A stretch of DNA of 64,000 bases, taken from Halictus rubicundus (Eukaryota; Arthropoda; Insecta; Hymenoptera; Halictidae). The DNA lies in contig NC_135153.1 of the NCBI RefSeq assembly GCF_050948215.1, positions 9,080,058 through 9,144,057 on the forward strand, in the 5' to 3' direction. Both the position numbers and the translations under genes were made by a program. This document shows positions 24,801 to 36,123 of this stretch, one piece after another; the stretch's first letter is position 1, and the number at the start of each line of letters is the position of its first letter. Below the pieces are notes generated by a model, which was not told the origin of the DNA, searched no databases, and saw only the letters and a program-made list of their open reading frames with translations.

Positions 24801-26999
24801 TTAAATTACCTGTAGCCTAGAGACATCGATCTGCTTTTGGTTTTCTAGTTCCGTATACCGCGCAATCAAATTTCTAATCGACTCTTCGCCGTTGAGAAAA
24901 TCTGCTTCTTCGAAACCTTGCACTTGCGTGTAATGATGTACATGAGCCTGTAATATAATTCCACGATTACACGATCTTTCAAGAAAATCTGCGTAACGTG
25001 CTAGTATTTACCGTATACATATATTTACGTATATCTCACCTTCCTTCTGTATAGCGTGTTAAATTGTTTTACGATATTTTCGAACAACGACGACATCGCC
25101 GAAGAGTTTAACAGACACAAAACCGAGCCCGAATGTCCGGCCGGAGGTACGGAACACAAGCCTACTTTCATAGCTTCCTTGCTCCACGTCGCAAACTTCA
25201 TTTTCCCTTGAAATCTGTGTAAACGAATATTTCACCGATTAGAAAAACACACCAAACGAGATATATGTACATAGTACCTCTCAATGTTTCGTTTCAAATC
25301 GGTCATCGAACAATTTCCTCTTGCAATATGCGCGCTACTCAGGATCATAGATCTCGGCTGCAACGGATCTATTTTGATCAATCGATTGCTTCTTGACCAC
25401 GCATCGCTAAACAGTTCGTCTTGCAGCCTGAAACATTAACCAATAACAACTTATAACTTCTAATATACCTATAATGGCTTGTCGTTTTCATCAGAATTCA
25501 AACTCTACACATACTTTGCCTCTTGTTTAGCGCGCATCAGAGATGCGGGTAAAGCTATTGGACCGAAGCTGCTGTATATGTAATGCAGTTTCGGATACGA
25601 TACGAGATTCGTTGCTATTTCATTCATATCCATGTTTAGAGCACCAGGGAATCTAGAACCGCTGAACGCATAATTTTTCTTTTCTTTCAACGTAATTTTA
25701 CTCCGAGATCGATATCAATACAGATCGGATGTTTTTACCGTCGCTGTCGCTGTTTCTGTTACCTAGTTAAATGAAGAAGCATATTTACAACGATACTGTT
25801 CATGTCTTGAAACGGACGACAAGATGCATTGTAATTTATCTGATCCACGTTTTCTTTCTTTTTCGTTTGTAACACGCATATGTCCATTAACGAAGTATTG
25901 TCAACAGGAAACACGCACGTTGCATGCTCCAAAAGTTCTCGCGTCGCCAATAAAGTGTTGTACGGAGCGGTAACGACATCTTGCATAAATGTTGGATACA
26001 CGCAAGATACTAATCTGTAAAATTTCTATCGTTTACCACTCCAAATAAACTGTAATAAATATCATTGCGTTTAAAATGAACATGTTATAATTACAAAAAG
26101 TACCTATCTATGTCAGGATAGTGATCGGCTAACAACTTTAAGGTAGCTGTTCCCAACCCAGAACCGGTACCGCCTCCTACCGAATGTACCACTAAGAAAC
26201 CATGTAGTCTGGAACATTTTTCTACCGTACGTCTAATGGCATCTTCCAATTTGTCACAGAACCTAGTACCATGGTCGTGGTAGCCTATAGCCCTGGAAAT
26301 TAGACGTATCGTATAATTTTTGTTCTTTTGTTGCTCTATCAATACAAGAACCGTTCATGGAATATGTAAACAAAAATTTACCAATTATTCGCAGATCCTG
26401 GATAATTTGTTATTATACAAGTCGGTTCGTATAGACGACGCAGGGGGCCCCTTCTCAATCCTGCTATTACATTGTCTTCCATATCGATCAACACTGCCTG
26501 TGTACAAGGTGACATGAATATTCGTTCTATCATAAGAATACCCTTGAGCTACTTTAGAATAAATTTTGTTACCCGGGCTTTGACTTTAGCTTTCTCCAAG
26601 TCGGCGATACTCTTGAAACACGTACCATAGGCGGTATTGGGTGTAACGAAGAAACTGTGAAACGCATCCAATAGATCGTCCGGCTTCTTAACATTATTGT
26701 GTTGGGTTTTAGGCAGTTTTATGCCAGTAGATCCAGTTTGCACACCGTATTCGTGCAAAACCAACGGCCAAAATGCTGAACCGATCTGGTTTCCGCATTG
26801 TCCAACTGTAATCAATTGATTTTTAAAACCGTGGGAGGAATTTCTAATGAAGTTACTCAAATTATATTCCTCCGGTCGCGATAAAAATGAAACGATGTCT
26901 ATTGAAAGATGGGGGTTACAATGTATACACGCGACGAGATCACCTTAGGCGTAATATCATAGGAAACAGCATACCTTGCACCGTAACGAATTCACTCAT
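24801..26999 (-). CDS. Tube1: Tubulin epsilon chain
   Basis: Epsilon-tubulin, a centriolar tubulin needed in other organisms for stable centriole microtubule triplets. Nine coding exons on the complement: 26975..26999, 26573..26805, 26382..26497, 26104..26292, 25763..26014, 25515..25661, 25278..25427, 25040..25214, 24801..24947. Phases agree at every junction and give 477 aa, against 475 in human TUBE1. The start is MSEFVTVQ in a 25-nt first exon, spliced to VGQCGNQIG; the ATG at 26860 is intronic. The nucleotide-binding signature GGGTGSG is at residues 164-170. FPGALNMDMNEI and SVPPAGHS match human epsilon-tubulin (FEGSLNMDLNEI, SVPPVGHS), which separates it from alpha, beta and gamma tubulins. 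It lies head to head with Nemp (716 bp apart) and tail to tail with Chmp5. No disrupting change was seen, so it looks functional. Confidence 0.96.
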
Positions 27000-27715
27000 C
27001 GATAACTTGGAAAGGTCTCTGAGTGTTTCTCGTGCTTTTCTGTAGCGTATCGCGATGCATGCAAAGTAAACACTTCTATTCGAATCACACCGGGTCTCCC
27101 GCTACTTTTCAGTTCGATGCTACGTGAAGTTTGTAAACATCAAAATTCGATAAGTGTAACCAGGAGTAATTGGCTTTGTAGATGTAACAGATGTCGCTGT
27201 TGCGTTTTCCGAACGATCGTACCATACCGTGTCGATTGCATTCGAAACTCATATATGCCAAGTAAAATATGTACATATATGTATCGTTACACCATTATCG
27301 CTGTCCGCTATAAAAATTAACACCACACTGCCGTGTTAATACATATAACGGTATAATTACCGTGTTTTTAAGCATCGCGCGCGCGCGCGCGTGTGTGTGA
27401 ATTGCAGATCGTAATTACGCGCGGGAAAAGTATCGTATTACACTTTAAATACAAAAATATCTTTAATACATTTAAATTTGTTATAAATACATGGATTCAT
27501 GCTCCGGTTAAAACGATTAAAACACGTTGAAACTTGAAACAGGAGTAGAGTCTCGAGTCGCTCTGGCGGACGATCTACGCACGAATCTCGATCCTCGAAT
27601 ATCGAATTTCAAACAACGAAACGGCAGTTCACCCTGCTGCGGTTGTACATACTATTGCGTATTCGCGAATGTTTAGTTGATATTTAAAGTGTTCGATAGA
27701 TGCATAACTAAGAAA
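27000..27715. promoter_or_regulatory. Shared upstream region of Tube1 (-) and Nemp (+)
   Basis: 716 bp between two divergent start codons, so both promoters and 5' UTRs must lie here unless non-coding exons exist further out. It contains an alternating (CG)n(TG)n run at 27376-27399 and an AT-rich stretch around 27440-27500. No clear TATA box can be assigned to either gene. Confidence 0.55.
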
Positions 27716-30700
27716 ATGTGTCTGAGAGTAGGGCAGCTTTTCAGTGTAATCGTATTGTTACTTCTTTGTAGTTGTTCTTACACGGAATCCGCATCGACCG
27801 ATGATTCAAGTAAGTCATTCTAACCTATACTTCCAACTGGAATAGAATAGATTTGCCGATTTGAAAAATTGTTTAACGTACAGAACTCGCTGGAAGAGAA
27901 TACCGTTCGTCTAGCGCAATTTGACTCGTACCCTCGTTATCGCAATGGCGCGTATTCATTAACGCTAGATAATTAAGCTATCCCTTCGTGGAAACGACGA
28001 GTGTATCGTTTTTATTTTTTTAATATTATTATCTATCAATAGAAACATTTGACCGTACAAACAGATAGGATACACGCATTGAAAACAATGTTAACTGTCA
28101 AATGTCTGAATCGTCATCTTCCCGAAAGGTTAGTCATTTAGGGTTAAGGTTGACGTTAGAGTTGTTTATGGAAAGTCGGTTCGGTCATCGAGAAGTATGA
28201 ATTAGCACGAACACGTACACGCGTATAGGATCATTTATTGTTAGCGAGCATCGTGTTCGTTATTTTAACCTCTTAAGCACTGTACGCCACTATAGTGGCT
28301 TCCGTGGAAAGCATCAGTTTGAACGTTACGCCACTATATTGGTTTCCGTGGAAAGCATCGGTTTGAACGGTAACGCCACTATAGTGGCTTTTGTGCCATC
28401 CGCGGCCAGGCGCGCCGCACAGTGGGCAATTTGGACGAAATCTGATTCAAAATCAAAGAACTTTCGATAGAAATGAGGTAGAGCGATGAAATTTTTTTTA
28501 AATTAAAGCTGAAACTTTATAGAATATGGGAAAAATAGGGAGATTATTACCATCCAATCATTTCAATGAAAAAATGATTTCATTAGTTTTTGTCACGAAA
28601 ATCTATTTTTTGCAAAATCCTGAGATCGTAGACAAATTTTGAAACCAGATTTGAAATCAGCGTGAAAAAATCTATGGGAAATGATGTATAACATCTTAAA
28701 AAAAAAATTTTTCCGCGTGTGGTTTTGGAAAAACCACAATTTTCTTGAAATTGTGCAAGTTTAACGAATTTTCTCAAGGTTAAAAAGCGTTCGTACCATA
28801 ATCTCCCTATTTTTCCCATATTCTACAAAGTTACAGCTTTCATTTAAAAAAAATTTCATCGCTCTACCTCATTTCTATCGAAAGTTCTTTGATTTTGAAT
28901 CCGATTTCGTCCAAATTGCCCACTGTGCGCCGTCCCTGAGACACAGATTTGCGGACGACCGCGCTGTGCTTAAGAGGTTAATTACAAGAAAATTCAATGT
29001 TTAATGTGTTATTTTGATGAACGGTTCCCCAGTACACTTTCTAAATGTGGAAGATGTTTTCGAAAACGACCAACCAGGATTGCAAATATTTTGTCACAAG
29101 GCGAACACCAAGTATTTGATACATATCTGGAAGAGCTTGACAGTAAGGACGCTTGACCTTGAAATTAACGAACCGAGTTCGACGAATTTTCTGAATATAT
29201 CAATATCAATATTATTATGAATTGAATTGCGCACTGTTTGGCACTGTATTCTGATATATTGTTGTTATGCATACGTTGTAGATGCACTTGAGCACAAATC
29301 TAGAAAATTATGATCTTTACGACGGAATATCGCCGGCAGAGGTGATCGAAAAGCACGAAGAGAATCAACGGTCATGGCGGTTCAATTTGTTCGGCGTAAA
29401 GAAAAGCAATAGGTTGAAAATAAATCCGTTCGAAGATACATGTATAGGTGTTTACGTGCATCCTTCGAAAATGCAGAAATATATGATAAGCGTGACGCAC
29501 ACACGTGAGTGTAACGGCAACAACCGTGTACCGTGTACGCCGTACCATACTATACCATACCATATCATACTATAATTATAATACGATACGATATATTGAA
29601 AGAATCAGCTACATTTCGGTCCCGTGTTCGTAGGTGTTGATAGCTTGAAGCTATCGTTAATGATGCTGGGCATTATAACGTTCTGGAACGCGCGAAAGAT
29701 GAGCGAAAATTCGTTATTTTACTACCTATTCGGCGTCGTGCTTGGAATTACAACGTCGGTCATACTGCTAGTCTATATCGTTAGCAAATTATTGCCAAAG
29801 GTAAAACCGATGATGGTTGTTGTTGGTTTTTCTCTCTCCTCCTCGAAGATTGCGTTTCGTAATGTTCGAAAGTTGTCGCGTACGATGGCACACTAATGCA
29901 ATTACGATATCGTTAAAGGGCAAAACGATGTACTTGATGGTAGCCACCGGTTGGACGATGAGCTTTTATTTGATTCGAGCGTTATGGGAAAACGCGCAAC
30001 TGATCGTTGTACAGTACAGGGAATGGCTGATGTGGTACATCTTAACGACGTCTATTATCGTCCTAGTAATTTGCTATCGTTTCGGTCCAGTTACAAACCC
30101 GAAAACGAAAAAGCTTATCGAATGGGCTCTACAGGTCTGTAACGTTACAGTTTCGTTCGGCGACGCGCGATCCAAACAATCGTCCAACGATCGCCCGATA
30201 ATCGTTCATTGCCAATCATGCGAATTTCCAAAAGATATCGTTTAATCCATGACCTGTTCTGTTTATTTAGATAGCAGGCTTGATCGCAATATATCACAGC
30301 AGTTATTTCCGTGAAGCATCGCTTTTCTGTTGCTTCCTAATTGTTCTTCTTTATCATTTTCCGGTCGCTATAGTTCGCAAAGGAAGGAGTTATTGGTAAG
30401 TTGTGCGCGTCGACGCGGTTCCGAATACAGTGATTTCTCTATAATGTCGCCGAAGCCTGGAGGATAAACGTCGCGGAGTCATCCCCACTACCACGGGGTA
30501 TAAGCTCGAGAGGCCTCGGTAAACATTTCCTGGACGATACACGACCCTGGCGAGACCCGTGTTGGCGACATATATCGAGAATTCACTGTAGTCCGGCCGT
30601 TCGTATGGACAGAACTGTTGTTAATAAAAATCGGTGCTACGACGCCCGTCTCGTTACATCTTGTATCATTGTTCTTTTATATCACTGCGAATCAAATGGA

Positions 30701-31345
30701 AATAAATCTGTTGCACAATCCAATCACATCGTACGCGTGTCTTCCATTCAATATTACGGGAAACGAACCTCTCCTGTTCGTGTCGAGTTCTCGGGGACGG
30801 CTTCAAAGGCAAACCGGGAAACTGATCAAATGGAGAAACGGATAAACAGTTGTCAAAAATATAAGAATAGACCGGACACACCAAATACAGTTTTCACTTG
30901 CTAATGTTCTAATCGAAATTGCTTTAAACTTTGAACGTCTCTCAATATCTGAATTTTTCTTATCTTCCGAGGAAATTCATTTCATATTCTAGCGACGTGA
31001 AGTACCTCGATATTGTGTATACATATACAACATAAACCGGTCGCGATCGTGAGAGATCACATTCGTTTATAGTCGCCCATTAGGTCTATTCTTATACAAT
31101 ATGTGTACAGTGATTTTCTATATATGTCGCCAAGACCTGGATGATAAACGTCGCGGAATTATCCCCACTACCGCGGGGTATACCCCGTGAGGGACCTTGG
31201 GGACTCAGGTATGTCTTCTGGACGATACAGGTCGCTGGAAAGACCCGTGTTGTTGACATATATCGAGAATTCACTGTATCTGAATTGTGGTTTTCAGTAG
31301 TAGTAGTAGTAGTAGTAGCAGTAGTAGTAGCAGTAGTAGTAGTAC

Positions 31346-31381
<36 letters not shown>

Positions 31382-31804
31382 CAGTAGCAGCGCATATTAC
31401 ATGTATGCTTGTGTTTGTGATCAGGAAGAATATGTTTCCTGAAAAGAGAAAATTATTAACGGATGATCAGTACCGTAAAGAAGGTGTAAGAGAAACGAAC
31501 AAAGCGTTGAACGAGCTGAAACAATACTGCTCTAGCCCCGAATGTAATACTTGGAAGACCGTTTTGAGGCTAAAGGATCCTCTCAGGTTAATATGCGGGA
31601 GACTCTAATGGCGTTAAACTACAACGAATCGGAACGGCCAATCGGTAACGCAAATTCTTCGATACAAATTCGCGTTGTTTTAGGTTTGCCAAGTTTATGG
31701 AAGGCGAATCGCATTTATCGGAAGACGAATCACGAGAACACGACGCCGAAATCACAAGGATCATAGAAGAATGCGAATATACCGACGACGAGGAAGACTT
31801 CTAA
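27716..31804 (+). CDS. Nemp: Nuclear envelope integral membrane protein (NEMP/TMEM194 family)
   Basis: Multipass inner nuclear membrane protein; family members support nuclear envelope stiffness and germline function. Exons: 27716..27809, 29033..29142, 29282..29504, 29634..29800, 29919..30134, 30271..30395, 31425..31586, 31684..31804; phases agree throughout and the product is 405 aa (human NEMP1 444). The N-terminus MCLRVGQLFSVIVLLLLCSC is a signal peptide. A lumenal domain with Cys residues follows, then hydrophobic spans in exons 4-6 (e.g. YYLFGVVLGITTSVILLVYI) and the family motif LVICYRFGP. The nucleoplasmic tail SPECNTWKTVLRLKDPLRFA closely matches human SPDCSAWKTVSRIQSPKRFA, and the acidic end is YTDDEEDF. 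Intron 1 (1.2 kb) holds a nested pair of transposons; intron 7 (1.0 kb) holds two MITEs and a (GTA)n array. The coding sequence is intact. Confidence 0.95.
28269..28977. mobile_element. TTAA-flanked element in Nemp intron 1, host of a nested insertion
   Basis: Inverted ends CCTCTTAAGCAC / GTGCTTAAGAGG with TTAA on both sides (28265-28268, 28978-28981). The left part holds 2.5 tandem repeats of about 45 bp starting ACGCCACTATA at 28284, 28328 and 28373. A second element occupies 28418-28927, so the host was only about 200 bp before that insertion. Confidence 0.75.
28418..28927. mobile_element. Transib-like fold-back element nested in a TTAA element
   Basis: Starts CACAGTGGGC and ends GCCCACTGTG, flanked by a perfect 5-bp duplication CGCCG (28413-28417, 28928-28932). 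The arms are long inverted repeats of about 130 bp (28418-28550, 28797-28927). A CACAGTG heptamer-like end with GC-rich 5-bp duplications is the Transib pattern; the assignment is inferred because no transposase is encoded. Confidence 0.65.
30428..30588. mobile_element. pogo-like MITE, family A, copy 2 (Nemp intron 7)
   Basis: CAGTGATTTCTC start and GAGAATTCACTG end, TA on both sides; shortened core. Confidence 0.8.
31108..31276. mobile_element. pogo-like MITE, family A, copy 3 (Nemp intron 7)
   Basis: CAGTGATTTTCTATATATG start, GAGAATTCACTG end, TA on both sides. Same orientation as copy 2 and 520 bp from it. Confidence 0.82.
31296..31391. repeat. (GTA)n microsatellite in Nemp intron 7
   Basis: 96 bp of GTA with occasional GCA, ending 33 bp before the acceptor of exon 7 at 31425. 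Confidence 0.9.
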
Positions 31805-32460
31805 CGATAACGATATTTTCGATCAGAACGTATTCACGATCTGGAACCAGCAGCGATATGCAGTCATCAACGCGAATATCAGCGATAATCTGTACGATAG
31901 AATTTATCTACAAAATTTCTTTTGCGCAACGATCCCGTGTTTCTTTTTATGGACAAATAGAAACGTCGACAGGAAGACGTCCGCGCGCATGCTTTTAAAA
32001 ACAATGGAACTTTTCTATGTAAAGAGTCTAAATACAGTACACTTCTTAAAGAAAATCTAATCTATTGTCGATCCGATGCGTTCAGTTCCGGTTACGCACG
32101 GTATTCTTATTTCTGGAACGATAGCGACCATGGGAATGCGAACGCGATAATGGAAAACAAAAGAAAACGAAAACGTACGCGTCGACGAATAGAAAATCGC
32201 TGAAGGGAAGGGACATTCACGAAGCTGTGGTCCAAGCGAGATGCGGAAGGAATGAGGAAAGCTTTGTTCGAGAAACAGAATGTGGGTCAGTGGTAATCAT
32301 CGGAATCCTCTCTTTCGCCTCTTCTTCCTCGATATACAAAGTAGAATCAGGGCACCCGTAGTTGTCGCGCGAGCACTTTGTTTTCTTTCGAACGTTTTTC
32401 ATTTTCTCACCGTTTCGGGGTGGAGCTCGCAAGTTCGCGATTGCAACGGCTGGTACGCCG

Positions 32461-33205
32461 CACAGTGGGCGAAAATGCCATTTTGGCGCTCTAAAATAAT
32501 AACTTCTAAACCATTCGAGATAATTGAATGAAATTTAATAGGTAAAAAGGTAACATTTATAGCTTCAAATTGCAACAAAAATCAATTTCAATTTACACGG
32601 TGTTTATTAATTTCACAGGTTTTAAACAGATTATAGAATAAGTGGAATTAATATACCTGTTCTTCTGCATTAATATTCCTGAAGTACATCTGTAATTTCT
32701 GGTAGATTTGTTGCAAGTTGTTGCAAATGAATTATTTTGCATTGTTTGGTCAACTAATCATAGTTGATCATAGTCGGCTAAGAGTTCTATCAGGTTCCGG
32801 CTGAGATGTGCATGTTTATAGTTCAACTTCCGGCGAAAAACTTGTGTTCACTTGAAAAAACTATAATTTCCAAAATGCAATACCAATTACTTGTTTCAAA
32901 ATCGTTTGAATCCTAGAAGATGTAAGCTTTCGTATTGTCTAAACCCAACTCAGCTATTTCTAATAGTTTTCTTTTAAATTGCACTTGAATATTGAAAAAA
33001 TCATGTGAAAGGAGACAATTTTTCGTTCATAATTTTTTCCTCGAACTTTGCCGGCCTCCTGTGGGTCGTGGGGGGATACAAAATTTCTTTTTCGGATTTG
33101 CTTCCTTTGGAATGTTCTGAAAACATCCCCATCACTCATTTATTTAAAAGCAAAAAGAAAAATTTTCCATTTTCGAGCGCCGAAATCGCGTTTTCGGCCA
33201 CTGTG
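32461..33205. mobile_element. Second Transib-like element
   Basis: Starts CACAGTGGGCGAAAATGCC and ends TTTTCGGCCACTGTG. Flanking 5-mers are CGCCG (32456-32460) and CGCCA (33206-33210), a 4/5 match to a target duplication. The outer about 30 bp form an imperfect inverted repeat. The interior is unlike that of the 28418 element, so it is a different family with the same type of end. No transposase frame. Confidence 0.55.
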
Positions 33206-33317
33206 CGCCACACGGTTGCTTTGTTACTCGCCTGGCAAACGGCTTGGCTGTGCTGGAGAATCTCGCGCGAATTTACGCTTGCGTGGGATTACAAAAGATT
33301 TCTCAGTCCGTCGTGTA

Positions 33318-33471
33318 CAGTGAATTCTCGATATATGTCAACGAGCCGTGTTATGTTTGCCGAGGCTTCTCGAGCTTCGTGGGCTCCTCACGGGATATGC
33401 CCCGCGGTAGTGGGGATAATTGCGCGACGTTTATCGCCCAGACCTTGGCGACATATATACAGAAATCACTG
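33318..33471. mobile_element. pogo-like MITE, family A, copy 4
   Basis: CAGTGAATTCTCGATATATG start, GAAATCACTG end, TA on both sides. It lies in inverse orientation to copies 2 and 3, judged by the core. Confidence 0.8.
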
Positions 33472-35038
33472 TACCCTGTTCACGCTTCTTTTCGCCCGCA
33501 TGTCCGCTCCTCGTTTCTCCGTTTCGTCGGTTCCTCGTTTCCATAAAACGTCCCGATACCGTTCGATCCCGATCGAAAGAGATCGGAGGCAGAAGATGCG
33601 TGGCGCCGCGTCGGAGGACTAATGCGTCGAGTTGTTTCGCGCGTGTACCATCGGTATCGGCCTGTCGGACGCGTTTGCTTTCACCGATCTTGAGAAAATT
33701 GTCATCAGCCGGCGAACAACGTCAACAGCAGGTGGTCGCCGATCGGACACCTTGCAAAGAGCTTCGGTATCGACGATCGGGGCGTATTCGAGCGGTTTCG
33801 GTGCACTCGCTCGACCGATCATATTGGATTACACACTGCTATGGAACGGCCATTATGAGTTATTACGAGCTACGCTAACGCAGGAGAAACAATTGCGAGC
33901 ATCGGCTTTTTCGTCGCAATCCGCGTTGTTCGCCGATCGAACCTTACCGTTTTTCGCCACGAGTGCATACTCAGGTGTATCGTATTTTCAACGAGTTCGC
34001 CAGTTTAAATTGATCGCAACGATGGTAAAAAAAAAGAAGGAGCGCGTGAAACGACGAACCGATTATATCGTAGAATCCGAACGAAATATCTCAACGCGGT
34101 GTAATCCAGCTAGATCGTCGAGTAAATTGTATTTGGTCGGCTGGCTCGAGGAAGCCACGTGATCGGCAGGTGGGATTGGTGGCGGTCCAAAGGGCAGAAG
34201 CAAGATCAATAAGAAAAAGACTGGTTTTCCGTGATGCATGGCGCACCTGCTCCTCCAAGCGATACGAACGGAGGAGAATGGAGAGCGGAGAGCGGATAGC
34301 AGAGACCAAAACCGATCTCGCTCGAGTTTCATTGCTCAAAAACTGGCGCACAGTATGAAATGCTCGCGTCGATCGATTTTTAGACTATTCTTTCGATCGG
34401 ACAAGGATATTCCTATCGTTTCTCTTTCTTAGACCCGAAAATCGATCGTAAACCTCGCGCGTGGATTTATCGTTCGTTTTGGACGCGAAAGCTTCCTCTC
34501 ACCGTTCGAGGGAGAAAGGTGAAGAACCTTCTCTTCCCAACGAAATACTTTCTTAACGAAACACGTTTCGATTGTTATCGGTGCGGTGGTACGACGATCG
34601 AGGAGAAAAAGCTCTCGAGTCGCTTGTCGAGACTCTCCGGAGGCCTCTCGAGTCTCGAGGCAACCGTAGGGACCGAACAAGGTCCCAACGCGTGCCATCT
34701 GCCGACTACCTAGTCGCTCGGGGACCAGTCGGTTCCTCTTTGCTTTCTACCTCCAGAACTTGTGCCGAGGAATACCTAGCTGAAAAAACCCCGGCCGCCT
34801 TTTCTTAAATCGTCTACTTTGCCATCCGGACCGTTGCGTTGCGTTGCGTTGCGTTGGTCAGCTGCGCGCTCCGCACCCTGTTCCGTAATGCATGCTCCTT
34901 GCCTTTCTCATTCTAGGAAGATAGAGTGTTTAAATCGGCGAATCGATTTACGCCGGAACAAAGGGGTCGGCCATAAGTCGGTAATCGCTGATAGAGACGA
35001 CACGGTCGATAACACGTGCACTTTGTCATTTCTAGATA

Positions 35039-35054
35039 CAGTGATTTCACGATA
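35039..35054. mobile_element. pogo-like MITE, family A, left-end stub
   Basis: TA followed by CAGTGATTTCACGA, interrupted at a TA by the element starting at 35055; no remainder was recognised. Confidence 0.4.
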
Positions 35055-35275
35055 CAGTAAATTCTCATTACGAGTCAGTCCCGCCGTTCTTTTTACTGAC
35101 TCTTATGCGAGATCGGAGCTTCTCGCCGAGCGTCGCATTTGAAATACATACACAGGGCACCCTGGAAACCTAAGATTCATATCCCTCTACAAGTCGTAAA
35201 AAACCTATGACCACTGAGCGATAGTGGCAAGAAGACTGAAAAAATGTCTTTCTCCGATACAATGTTGCGCGGTGA
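35055..35275. mobile_element. MITE family B (GAGTCAGT type), right-truncated copy
   Basis: Matches the complete copy at 38193-38500 from its CAGTRAATTCTC start through GTCTTTSTCCGATACAATGTT, then diverges; the right terminal repeat is missing. Confidence 0.65.
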
Positions 35276-35369
35276 AGCTGACAGCGAAGCTTGAGAGCGG
35301 AGGAGTGTGCCACACATTGTCGACTATATCGGTGTCAGACCAGAAGACCACTACTAATCCAATTACAAA

Positions 35370-35717
35370 ACTTCTTTATTTTTCGTTATTTCTTTATGAA
35401 ACTTTTGCCAACACGTTCGTGGCATTTTTCCGATTAAAATGAAACCAAATATGATACAATTCCGATGATATTTACTTGTGTAACGAGCGATGAAAGTTTC
35501 GAACGCAGAGAAGGACAGCGTATGGGAAAGAAAGAGTCGCGGAGAGTCGCGGCCGCCGGCACAGATCAAAGACCACGCGAGCGCAGGCCTTTAAATGAAA
35601 AATTTAACTTCTTTATTATTAATTATTTTTTTATGAGACTTTCACCAATATATTTGTGGCATTATTCTGATTAAAATGATACCAAACGCGATATAATTCG
35701 GATCACATTTACACTAA
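35370..35717. repeat. Two diverged direct repeats of about 111 bp
   Basis: ACTTCTTTATT...GATTAAAATGAAACCAAA at 35370-35480 recurs in diverged form at 35607-35717 (GATTAAAATGATACCAAA). They are AT-rich units of unknown origin separated by about 125 bp of GC-rich DNA. Confidence 0.6.
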
Positions 35718-35800
35718 TTTTCCGTTAATGTAACTGTTATGGGAAGACTTCCCATATATACGGGGTCATACGTTTTTAAACGGCCAAACGTCAACCAGCT

Positions 35801-36123
35801 ATAGAGGACCCCAAATGGAACAACGTTCACCCCTAACACTTTTTTGATTCGAAGTTATTTCATTCGGTCTCCACGGCGTGCCCCATGTCAAAAAAAAAAC
35901 CAAGATCCAAAGGTCATACAAAAAAGTTGACTTAATAAAAAAGATGCCCCTATTTATTTTAAACCAAACAAAGGAAAAATCATCAAGATACATAATTGCA
36001 GTCCTAATATATTTAATCTTAAGTGAACGCAAAAAATGACGGGTTTTTGCAATTATCTAAAAATCAAGACCGAATCAAAAAAAAGTGTTAGGGGTGAAAG
36101 TTGTTTCATTTGGGGTCCTCTAT
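35801..36123. mobile_element. Fold-back MITE with about 52-bp inverted ends
   Basis: ATAGAGGACCCCAAATG...AACACTTTTTTGATTCG at the left is mirrored at 36072-36123 with a few differences. The target duplication is ambiguous (TA or TAT-type), so the superfamily is not assigned. Confidence 0.6.

Noticed and set aside
26549..26860. ATG at 26860 as the start of epsilon-tubulin
   Set aside because: The bases before VGQCGNQIG are intron ending ATTACAG; the conserved MSEFVTVQ start is in a separate exon at 26975-26999.
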